A stretch of DNA of 64,000 nt from positions 1 through 64,000 of the forward strand of contig JAKLIX010000010.1 of the NCBI GenBank assembly GCA_022709385.1, read 5' to 3'. The stretch's first letter is position 1, and every line of letters starts with the position of its first letter. The notes below the pieces were generated by a model that saw nothing but the letters and a program-made list of their open reading frames with translations, was not told the origin of the DNA and made no database searches. Both the position numbers and the translations under genes were made by a program. This DNA is from Bacteroidota bacterium. Its GTDB lineage: Bacteria > Bacteroidota > Bacteroidia > Bacteroidales > CAIXZF01. This document shows, piece after piece, positions 50,717 through 62,700 of this stretch.

Positions 50717-53700
50717 TTACCGTACGATCAGCTTTTTCGATCTGACCAGGTCTCCGTCGGTAAACCTCAGGATGTAGAATCCTGTCGGATAATTCGAAAC
50801 ATCGAATTGTTTGGTGAACTTGGAGAAGACATCATTCTGCAGTTTTTCGCTGTAGAGATGCTGTCCGATCTGGTTGTAGATGTCGAAAGTGAGCGGTTTG
50901 TCATAATTCTCGACAGTAACGGTAAACTGACCTGAAGTCGGGTTCGGATACACAACGATCTTCTGTTCCTTGCTGTTCTCCTCGATACCCGGACAAGGTA
51001 CGAAGGTTACAACGACGTCGTCTTTCCATTGGCAGCCATTGAGGGTGACTGTGACAACGAAGGTAGTGGGATTGTTTAGTCCGATTCCCGTTGAGTCGAG
51101 TTGGAGTACTTCATCTTCCGATCCGGTGTTCCAGAGGTAATAGTCAAAGCCATTAACCGGAAGCGGTTGAAGCTGGATGGTATGGTTTTCACAGGCAACC
51201 ACATCCGGACCAAGGGTAACCCAGTTGGGGATGGGGTTAACATTCACCCTGACTGTTGCGATGTCGGTACAACCTTGAACATTCATGACAGTGACGGTGA
51301 AGAAGGTGGTATCCATTAAGATACCGGTACTGATGGTATCATTGGTCTGTCCGGTATTCCACAGGTAAGGAGTGGTCCCTGAACCTCCTCCGGCGATCAG
51401 GTTTGTGCTTTCACCGGCACAGATCGTGATCGGAATGGCTGTTGCGCTTGCAACAGGCAGGGGTAAGGGGTACACAATAACCTGATCAACAGCTGTACAT
51501 CCAAAGGAAGTAGTCACCGTTACACTGTAGGTTGCGGTATCTCCGGCAATCACGCTGATACTCTGAGTGGTTGCGGATGTACTCCACAGGTAGGTGACAC
51601 CCGGAGGTGTGGCCGTGGCAGTGAGGGTTGTACTGCTACCGAAACATACGTATTGATCAGGACCAATGTTGACAGTGGGCATCTCGACAACCGTAATGGT
51701 GTTGGTTGCCGAATTGGTGCAATTGTTACCATCTGTGAAGGTATAGGTCAGGGTGTAGGTGCCGGGAATCAGGGCAGAAGCATTAAAGTTGCTGCCGATA
51801 ACACCGGGACCGCTGTATGTTCCGCCCAGGGGCAGACCACCGGTGAGCGCGTAGGAGGTATTGGCATTGCACTGGGTGGTGAGCGCGTTGGTCCAGGTAA
51901 CAACTGGCAGCGGATGTACCGTTACCGTGTTCGTTGCCGAGTTGACACAGCCCTGTGCACTTTCGTAAGTATAGGTGATTGTCCAGACACCCACACCAGC
52001 CACGGAAGCATTGAAGTTGTTACCCACAACTCCCGGTCCGCTGTAAGTACCGCCGGCAGGGAATCCTGTATTCAGCACGAGTACCGTACTGTTTACGCAC
52101 TGGTCGGGCAGGATGCCCGGGAATCCTACAGCAGGCAGGTTGTTGATTACGATGGTATTGGTTGCCGAGTTGATGCAATTGGTAAGCGGATTCTGGTAAG
52201 TGTAGGTTAATGTATATACACCGGCAACACCGATCGCATTGGCATTGAACAGATTGCCGTTGACGCCGGGTCCGCTGTAGGTACCGCCTGCAGGGCTACC
52301 GCCGGTGAGGGCGTATCCGCTTTCGTTGATACACTGCGGTGCCAGGGTGGCAACCCAGGTGACAACCGGCAGCGGGTTCACGGTAATGGTATTGGTGGCA
52401 GTGCTGGTACATCCGTTTGCGTCCGTATAGGTATAGGTCAATACGTGTGTACCCAGACCGGCAAGGGCGGCATTGAAGTTGGTGCCGTTCACGCCCGGTC
52501 CGCTGTAAACACCACCGGCAGGAGAACCTCCGCTTAGGCTGTAAGTAGTAGCAGTGATACACTGCTGCTGCAGTGCGTTGGTCCAGGTAACAACCGGCAT
52601 GGGAACAACCGTGATGGTGTTGGTGGCAGAATTGGTACAACCGTTACCATTGGTGAAGGTGTAGGTAATCGTATGAATACCCACGCCAGCGACAGATGCA
52701 TTGAAATTGGTACCGGATACGCCGGGGCCATTGTATGTTCCGCCGCCGGGCAGGCCACCGGTCAGGAAGTATGTGGTATTGTTTACACACTGTGTGGTAA
52801 GGACACCTCCAAATGTAACGACAGGCAGCGGATATACCGTAATGGTGTTGCTGGCGCTGTTGATACAACCGTTGGCGTCTGTGTAGGTATAGGTGATGAT
52901 GTGAGTACCGGCACCTGCCACAGAGGCATCAAAGTTGGTTCCGCTGACACCGGGACCGCTATAGACTCCTCCTGCGGGTACACCACCTGTGAGCACATAA
53001 GAAGTGGATGTGATACATTGTGGCGTGAGCGGGTTGTTGAAGGTAACCACCGGCAGGTTCACCACCGTGATGGTATTGGTGGCACTGTTGGTACAGCCGT
53101 TGATATCACTGTATGTATAAGTGATTACATGGGTTCCCAGTCCGGCAACGGAAGCGTTGAAGTTGTTGGCTGTAACGCCAGGTCCGCTGTAGATTCCGCC
53201 TGCAGGCAATCCGCCGGTCAGCATATAGGCAGTGGCATTGATACACTGGTTAGCCAGTGTGCCTCCGAAAGTAACCACAGGCAAAGAATGCACCGTGATG
53301 GTGTTCGTGGCAGTACCAGTACAACCCGATACGATATCGGTGTATGTGTAGGTAAGCGTAAAGGTGCCTGCACCCGTGATAGCAGCATTGAATACATTAC
53401 CAATGACGCCCGGGCCACTGTAAACACCACCGGCAGGCAAACCGCCAGTCAGCGCAACGTTGTTGTTGTCGACGCACACATCAGGCAATGCTCCTGCCCA
53501 TGTAACGGCAGGACCATTTACAACGGTGATGGTGTTGGTGGCAGAATTAGTACAGCCATTGGCGTCAGTGTAAGTATACGTGAGCGTATGGGTGGCAACT
53601 CCTGCAACGGAAGCATTGAAGTTGGTTCCTGTTACACCAGGTCCGGAATAAGTACCGCCGGCAGGTGTACCGGTCGACAGGTTAAAGGTAGTCGAACTGC

Positions 53701-56700
53701 TGCATAGCACCGGGAAATTACCGGCAAAGGTAACGATAGGTAAGGGATTGACAGTGATCACATTGGTGGTGCTGTTCACGCAGAGGGACACAGGATCCTG
53801 ATATGTATAGGTCAGTGTATGTACGCCGGTTCCGGCAAGGGCAGGGTTGAAGTTACCACCCACGATACCGGGTCCGCTGTAAGTTCCTCCAAGCGGCAGA
53901 CCGCCTGTCAGCGCAAAGGCTGCAGCATCAATACACTGTGCGGTCAGGATACTGGTCCATGTGACCACAGGCAAAGCAGAGACAGTGATGCTGTTTGTAG
54001 CCACACCGCTGCATCCGGTTGCAATATCCGTATAAGTGTACGTCAGCGTATAGGTGCCCGGGCCGACGAAGCTGGGCATAAATACGTTACCAATCACACC
54101 GGGACCGCTGTAAATACCACCTGCAGGTAATCCGCCTGTGAGAATGAAGTTGCCCACGTTCTCGCATACGATCGGAAGGGTGGTAGCCCAGGTCACGACC
54201 GGAGAAGGATTGACTACGATGGTATTGGTGGCACTGTTCATGCAACCGTTGGCATCAGTATAGGTGTAAGTGATGATATGGGTACCTACACCGGCAAGCG
54301 AAGCGTTGAAGTTGGTACCGGTGACGCCGGATCCGCTGTAAACACCGCCGACAGGTAGGCCGCCGGAGAGGTTATAAATCGTGGATGTAACACAAAGCGG
54401 TGGGATCACGCCTCCGAAGGTAACAACAGGCAGCGGGTTCACCGTGATGGTATTGGTTATGGTATTCATACAATTGCTTGCAGGATCGGTATAAGTGTAA
54501 GTCAGGGTATGCGTACCTGCCCCTGCAACAGCAGGATTAAATACTCCGCCGCTGACTCCTGTACCGCTGTATACACCTCCTGCCGGAACTGCTCCGGTAA
54601 GGGTGACAGGTGCAGCATCAATACACACTGCTGTCAGAGGTCCTGGCCAGGTCAGAGCCGGCAGCGGATTGACAGTGATGGTATTGGTGGCAGAGCCTGT
54701 ACATCCGGTGGCTGGATCTGAGTATGTGTATGTGATAGTATAAGTTCCAACACCCACCAGGGCAGGATTGAACACATTGCCGGTCACTCCCGGGCCTGTG
54801 TAGAATCCTCCGACGGGAGTACCGCCGCTGAGGAAGTAGGTAGTTACATCAACACACTGATCAGGAAGGACTGTGGTCCAGCTTACAGTGGGTGCCGGGA
54901 TTACGGCGATATTCCTCGATACTGTTGTTAAACAACTTCCGTTGCTGTATGCGTAGGAAATGGTATGTACGCCCAGTCCGGCAACTGCGGGATCAAAGGT
55001 GGTTCCGCTGACTCCTGTCCCGGTAAATGTCCCGCCGACTGGTGTGACATACAGGGAAAGATTCAGTGTGAGGCCGTTGATACAAACGTCGGGCAGCGGG
55101 CTGAAGGTAACCACAGGCACCGGCACCACTTCGATAGTATTGGCAGCGCTGTTGACGCAACCATTGGCATCGGTATAGGTGTAGGTGAGGGTGTGGATTC
55201 CCACTCCGGCTGCCACAGCATTGAAGTTGGTTCCGCTGACACCGGGACCGCTGTAAACACCGCCTGCTCCGGCAGGGGTTCCTCCGGTAAGTGCATACAC
55301 CGTGGCATCGGCACACTGGGTTGTGAGTGCATTGGTCCAGGTCACCACCGGCAGGTTATACACAGTGATGGTGTTAGTGGTCGCATTGGTACAACCGTTG
55401 GCGTCAGTGTAGGTGTATGTCAGCGTATGTGTACCGGCACCGGCAAGTGAAGCAGTGAAGGTCGTACCGTTGACACCGGGTCCACTGTACACACCGCCTG
55501 CAGGGGTAGCACCCGTGAGGAAGTAGTCAGGAGCGTCGATGCACTGGTTGGTCAGCACATTGGTCCAGCTTACCACCGGCAGCGGCAGCACGTTGATGCT
55601 GCGGGTCACTGTTGTGGTACAACCGCCTGATGTGTAAGTATAGGTAATATTGTGTGTGCCAGCACCGGCTGTGGCCGGGTCAAAGACAGAACCGCTGATG
55701 GCAGGGCTACCGCTGAAGGTGCCTCCGGTCGGGGTTACGTAAGTGGCCAGGTCAAAGGCGGGAGCATTCACACAGACATCGGGCAGCGGGCTGAAGCTAA
55801 CCACAGGCACAGGTACCACTTCGATGGTGTTGGTAGCGCTGTTGACACAGCCATTGGCATCGGTGTAGGTGTAAGTGAGGGTGTGGATTCCCACTCCGGC
55901 TGCCACAGCATTGAAGTTGGTTCCGCTGACACCGGGACCGCTGTAAACACCGCCCACTCCGGAAGGGGTTCCTCCGGTAAGTGCATACACCGTGGCATCG
56001 GCACACTGGGTTGTGAGTGCATTGGTCCAGGTCACCACCGGCAGGTTGTACACGGTGATGGTGTTGGTAGTCGCGTTGGTACAGCCGTTGGCATCAGTGT
56101 AAGTGTACGTCAGCGTATGGGTTCCGGCACCGGCAAGGGCAGCAGTAAAGACGCCGCCGGCAACGCCTGGACCGCTGTACACACCGCCTGCAGGGGTAGC
56201 ACCCGTGAGGAAGTAGCCGGGAGCGTCGATGCACTGGTTCGTCAGCACATTGGTCCAGCTTACCACCGGGATGGGCAGCACAATGATGCTGCGGGTCACT
56301 GTTGTGGTACAACCGCCTGATGTGTAAGTATAGGTAATATTGTGTGTGCCAGCACCTGCTATGGCCGGGTCAAAGACAGAACCGCTGATGGCAGGGCTAC
56401 CGCTGAAGGTGCCTCCGGTCGGGGTTACGTAAGCGGCCAGGTCAAAGGCGGGAGCATTCACACAGACATCGGGCAGCGGGCTGAAGGTAACCACAGGCAC
56501 AGGCACCACTTCGATGGTGTTGGTAGCGCTGTTGACGCAACCATTGGCATCGGTATAGGTGTAGGTGAGGGTGTGGATACCCACTCCGGCTGCCACAGCA
56601 TTGAAGTTGGTTCCGCTGACACCGGGTCCGCTGTACACACCAGCCGGTAGGGCAGGAGTTCCTCCGGTAAGTGCATACACCGTGGCATCAGCACACTGGG

Positions 56701-59700
56701 TTGTGAGTACATTGGCCCAGGTCACCACCGGCAGGTTATACACAGTAATGGTGTTAGTGGTCGCATTGGTACAACCGTTGGCGTCAGTGTAGGTGTACGT
56801 CAGCGTATGTGTACCGGCACCGGCAAGTGAAGCAGTGAAGGTCGTACCGTTGACACCGGGCCCACTGTAAACACCGCCGGCAGGAGTAGCACCTGTGAGG
56901 AAGTAGGCGGGAGCGTCGATGCACTGGTTAGTCAGCACATTGGTCCAGCTTACCACGGGTAAGGGCAGCACAATGATGCTGCGGGTCACTGTTGTGGTAC
57001 AACCGCCTGATGTGTAAGTATAGGTAATATTGTGTGTACCGGCACCGGCTGTGGCCGGGTCAAAGACGGAACCGCTGATGGCAGGGCTACCGCTGAAGGT
57101 GCCTCCGGTCGGGGTTACGTAAGCGGCCAGGTCAAAGGCGGGAGCATTCACACAGACATCGGGCAGCGGGCTGAAGGTAACCACAGGCACAGGCACCACT
57201 TCGATGGTGTTGGTAGCGCTGTTGACACAGCCATTGGCATCGGTGAAAGTGTAAGTCAGGGTGTGGATTCCCACTCCGGCGAGCACGGCGCTGAAGTTGG
57301 ATCCTGTAACGCCGGGACCGCTGTAAACACCACCCGCTCCGGCAGGGGTTCCTCCTGTAAGTGCATACACCGTGGCATCGGCACACTGGGTTGTGAGTAC
57401 ATTGGCCCAGGTCACCACCGGCAGGTTATACACAGTGATGGTGTTAGTAGTCGCATTGGTACAGCCGTTGGCATCAGTGTAAGTGTACGTCAGTGTGTGT
57501 GTTCCGGCACCGGCAAGGGCAGCGGTAAAGACGCCGCCGGCAACACCGGGACCGCTGTACACACCGCCTGCAGGGGTAGCACCCGTGAGGAAGTAGTCAG
57601 GAGCATCGATACACTGGTTAGTCAGCACATTGGTCCAGCTTACCACCGGTAAGGGCAGCACAATGATGCTGCGGGTCACTGTTGTGGTACAACCGCCTGA
57701 AGTGTAGGTATAAGTGATATTATGGGTACCGACACCTGCTGTGGCCGGGTCAAACATGGAACCGCTGATGGCGGGGCTTCCGCTGAAGGTGCCGCCGGTC
57801 GGGGTTACGTAAGTGGCCAGGTCAAAGGCGGGAGCATTCACACAGACATCGGGCAGCGGGCTGAAGGTAACCACAGGCACCGGTACCACTTCGATGGTGT
57901 TGGTAGCGCTGTTGACACAGCCATTGGCATCGGTGTAAGTGTAAGTCAGGGTGTGGATTCCCACTCCGGCCAGCACGGCGCTGAAGTTGGATCCTGTAAC
58001 GCCGGGACCGCTGTAAACACCACCCGCTCCGGCAGGGGTTCCGCCGGTAAGTGCATACACCGTGGCATCGGCACACTGGGTTGTGAGTACATTGGCCCAG
58101 GTCACCACCGGCAGGTTATACACCGTGATGGTGTTAGTGGTCGCATTGGTACAGCCGTTGGCGTCAGTGTAGGTGTATGTCAGTGTATGGGTTCCGGCAC
58201 CGGCAAGAGAAGCATCGAAGGTCGTACCGTTGACACCCGGCCCACTGTAAATACCGCCGGCAGGAGTAGCACCTGTGAGGAAGTAGGCGGGAGCGTCGAT
58301 GCACTGGTTAGTCAGCACATTGGTCCAGCTTACCACAGGTAAGGGCAGCACAATGATGCTGCGGGTCACTGTTGTGGTACAGCCGCCTGATGTGTATGTA
58401 TAGGTAATATTGTGTGTACCGGCACCTGCTGTGGCCGGGTCAAACATGGAACCGCTGATGGCAGGGCTACCGCTGAAGGTGCCGCCGGTCGGGGTTACGT
58501 AAGCGGCCAGGTCAAAGGCGGGAGCATTCACACAGACATCGGGCAGCGGGCTGAAGGTAACCACAGGCACCGGTACCACTTCGATGGTGTTGGTAGCGCT
58601 GTTGATACAGCCGTTGGCATCGGTGTAAGTGTAAGTCAGTGTATGGATACCCACTCCGGCCAGCACGGCGCTGAAGTTGGATCCTGTAACGCCGGGACCG
58701 CTGTAAACACCACCCGCTCCGGCAGGGGTTCCTCCGGTAAGTGCATACACCGTGGCATCGGCACACTGGGTTGTAAGTACATTGGCCCAGGTCACCACCG
58801 GCAGGTTATATACAGTAATGGTGTTGGTGGTGGCATTGATACAGCCATTGGCATCGGTGAAAGTGTACGTCAGTGTATGCGTACCGGCACCGGCAAGCGC
58901 AGCGGTAAAGACACCGCCGGCAACGCCTGGACCGCTGTACACACCGCCTGCAGGGGTAGCACCCGTGAGGAAGTAGCCGGGAGCGTCGATGCACTGGTTA
59001 GTCAGTACATTGGTCCAGCTTACTACCGGTAAGGGCAGTACATTGATGCTGCGGGTCACTGTTGTGGTACAGCCGCCTGATGTGTAAGTATAGGTAATGT
59101 TGTGTGTACCAGCACCGGCTGTGGCCGGATCAAACATGGAACCGCTGATGGCGGGGCTACCGCTGAAGGTGCCTCCGGTCGGGGTTACGTAAGTGGCCAG
59201 GTCAAAGGCGGGAGCATTCACACAGACATCGGGCAGCGGGCTGAAGGTAACCACAGGCACAGGCACCACTTCGATGGTGTTGGTAGCGCTGTTGACACAG
59301 CCATTGGCATCGGTGTAGGTGTAAGTGAGGGTGTGGATTCCCACGCCGGCTGCCACAGCATTGAAGTTGGTTCCGCTGACACCGGGTCCGCTGTACACAC
59401 CAGCCGGTAGGGCAGGAGTTCCGCCGGTAAGTGCATACACCGTGGCATCGGCACACTGGGTTGCAAGCACATTGGCCCAGGTCACCACAGGCAGGTTATA
59501 CACTGTGATGGTGTTAGTGGTCGCATTGGCACAACCGTTGGCGTCAGTGTAGGTGTACGTCAGCGTATGAGTACCGGCACCGGCAAGGGCAGCGGTAAAG
59601 ACACCGCCGGCAACGCCTGGACCGCTGTATACACCACCGGCAGGGGTGGCGCCTCCGAGGAAGTAGCCGGGAGCGTCGATGCACTGGTTAGTCAGCACAT

Positions 59701-62700
59701 TGGTCCAGCTTACCACCGGTAAGGGCAGCACATTGATGCTGCGTGTCACTGTTGTGGTACAACCGCCTGATGTGTAAGTATAGGTAATATTGTGTGTGCC
59801 AGCACCGGCTGTGGCCGGGTCAAAGACAGAACCGCTGATGGCGGGGCTTCCGCTGAAGGTGCCGCCGGTCGGGGTTACGTAAGTGGCCAGGTCAAAGGCG
59901 GGAGCATTCACACAGACATCGGGCAGCGGGCTGAAAGTAACCACAGGCACCGGCACCACTTCGATAGTATTGGTAGCGCTGTTGACGCAACCATTGGCAT
60001 CGGTATAGGTGTAGGTGAGGGTGTGGATTCCCACTCCGGCCAGCACGGCGCTGAAGTTGGATCCTGTAACGCCGGGTCCGCTGTACACACCACCCACACC
60101 GGGAGGAGTACCGCCGGTAAGTGCATATACTGTGGCATCGGCACACTGGGTTGTAAGTACATTGGCCCAGGTCACCACAGGCAGGTTATACACAGTGATG
60201 GTGTTAGTGATCGCATTGGTACAGCCGTTGGCATCAGTGAAAGTGTACGTCAGCGTATGGGTTCCGGCACCGGCAAGGGCAGCGGTAAAGACACCGCCGG
60301 CAACACCTGGACCGCTGTACACACCACCAGCAGGGGTGGCGCCTAAGAGGAAGTAACCGGGAGCATCGATGCAGAGGTTCGTCAGCACATTGCCCCATGT
60401 CAGTACCGGCAGCGGCAACACGTTGATGCTGCGGGTGATGACGGTGGTACAACCACTGGCAATAAAGCTGTAGGTTACCGTATGAGTACCTGCACCTGCA
60501 ACTGCAGGATCAAACATGCTACCCGTAATGGCGGGACTTCCGGAGAAGGTACCGCCTGTCGGGGTGACATAAGTGGCAAGGTCGAAAGCAGGGGCATTCA
60601 CACAAATGTCGGGAAGCGGTGAGAATTCAACCACTGGTCCCGGCTGGACAGTAATCGTATTGGTTGCTGAGCCAGTGCAGTTGAAACCGTCGGTATAGGT
60701 ATAGGTCAGGATATGCACTCCGTTACCGGCGATTACCGGATCGAAGGCATTGTTCACTACTCCGTTTCCGCTGTACGTACCACCCAGGGGAAGTCCGCCG
60801 CTGAGTGCAAGCGGGCTGCTGTTTTCACAGATCACGCCCAGGTCATTGGTCCATGTAACGTTGGGAATAATTTCAGTTACAGTCACACTGCCTATCATGA
60901 GCGCAGTGCATCCGTTGAAAATATTCAGTCCGACTACCGTATACACTCCCGGAACAGTCTGCAGACCAAAGTCTATGACACCACCGGTACCGAATACCGG
61001 TGAACCTGAGTTAATTCCGTTAATAAAGAGTTGATAAACGATGGCAGGCTCGGAATCCACCAGGCCGACAGGTACTCCTGCTTCACCCTGGCAGAAGGTG
61101 CCTCCACCGGTTACAAGGAAGGGATCGGGTCCGTCGAGGACCGTGATGGTGTTGGTGGCAAAGTTCTCGCAGCCATTGGCATCGATATAAGTGTAAGTAA
61201 GGGTGAAAACACCGGGACCAGCCAGATTGGCATTGAAGTTGGGATGAACCACACCCGGTCCGCTGTACGTACCACCAAGCGGCATGCCGCCGGTCAGCGT
61301 GTAAACGGTGTCAGCCTGGCACTGTACGGCAAGAACGTTTGTCCAGGTAACCACAGGCAGGGGATTGATGATCACTTCTGCACTGCCGGCCATATTGCTC
61401 ACACAGGTAGTGACGGGGTTGGTGCCGACAACGGTATAGATACCTGCAAGCAGCTGGTTCCCAAACGACAGTACAGCACCGGTTCCGGCAAGGATCTGAC
61501 CGGTAGACACACCGTCGAGGAAGAGTTCATAGTTCACACCGATTTCTGAACCATCCAAACCTACTTCCACTCCGATTCCTCCGATACAATATTCACCACC
61601 ACCGGTTACATTAAATACCAGCGGAAGGGGATGTACGGTGACACTGCCGTTTACATAATTATCCGGTATAATGGTGCCAAATTGGTCGCCATACATGCAA
61701 CTGCCGAAGGTCGGATCCCATGTGAGGGCTGAATATCCTGTTGTTGCCGTGAAGACGAGTTCAAACAGGGTTCCTCCGTTTACAACAGTGGCAGGCGTCA
61801 GTGCAAACCAGAATGCTGCAAGCTGGTCGGGAGCACTCGGAGAAACCGAGAACAGGTAACTGCTCGGAGCAGGTGGTTCAAGGGCCGGATTCACATTCTG
61901 ATATCCCGTGTAAGCGAGTACGGCAGGATCGTAATTCAGTTTGAGTGACATGGAACCGATCTGGTAGAAATTGTCTGCAGTAATGGGAACAACAATCTGC
62001 TCACCGGTACAAATCTCAAGATCAGGTGCATAGGTGATCACAGGGGCGAGGAACATAAAGAGTTCTGCACTGTTTGAAATCACAAAATTGCCGCAAAGGG
62101 CTTCTGTCACAACACATCTGTATAAATAGCCATCCATGCCGATAACAGCATCGGTGATCTGAAGTGTGGGAGTATTCACACCTGAATAGAGTGCTGAAGG
62201 GACAAGGTCAGCAAAGCTGAGTCCTCCGTCTGTACTTAGCTGCCACTGGTAGAAGTCTCCGCCGACAGCAGTAACGCTGAAGGTGGGATCGTCGCCCACA
62301 ACGGCGATTGCATCCACCGGGTGACCGGTAATTACGGGATAGGGATCAACGATCATACTGACGGTGGGTACATTGGCAACAGCACAGGTTCCGGGCAGGC
62401 TCACATCCACTTTCACCACATCGCCCTGGGCAAGGCCTGAGGTTGAATAGGTGGGTGATGAACCGACAGGAATGCTGTTGACATACCATATATAACTGGC
62501 ACCCGTCAGATCCACCGGGGAGGTGACGCTGAATGTAACATTATTGCCCGGACAAATGGTAGTACCAGGTACAGCGACGATGGTGGCAGGTACGGTGGTG
62601 TAAGAAATGACATTCAGAGATACGGCGTATGAAGTCACAGCAGTTGGCAAGCCTTCATCCACCTTACAGGCGAAGAGGTAGTCGCTCATGGAACCGGAAA

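Noticed and set aside
51653..60346. Many plus-strand frames of 60-344 codons opposite the giant gene
   Set aside because: They recur with the 690-bp period and arise from the repeat composition of the sense gene; no start signals or protein-like features.
55115..60634. Regularly spaced repeats suggesting a CRISPR array
   Set aside because: The period is 690 bp and the whole unit is repeated and coding; there are no short repeats with unique spacers and no cas genes.
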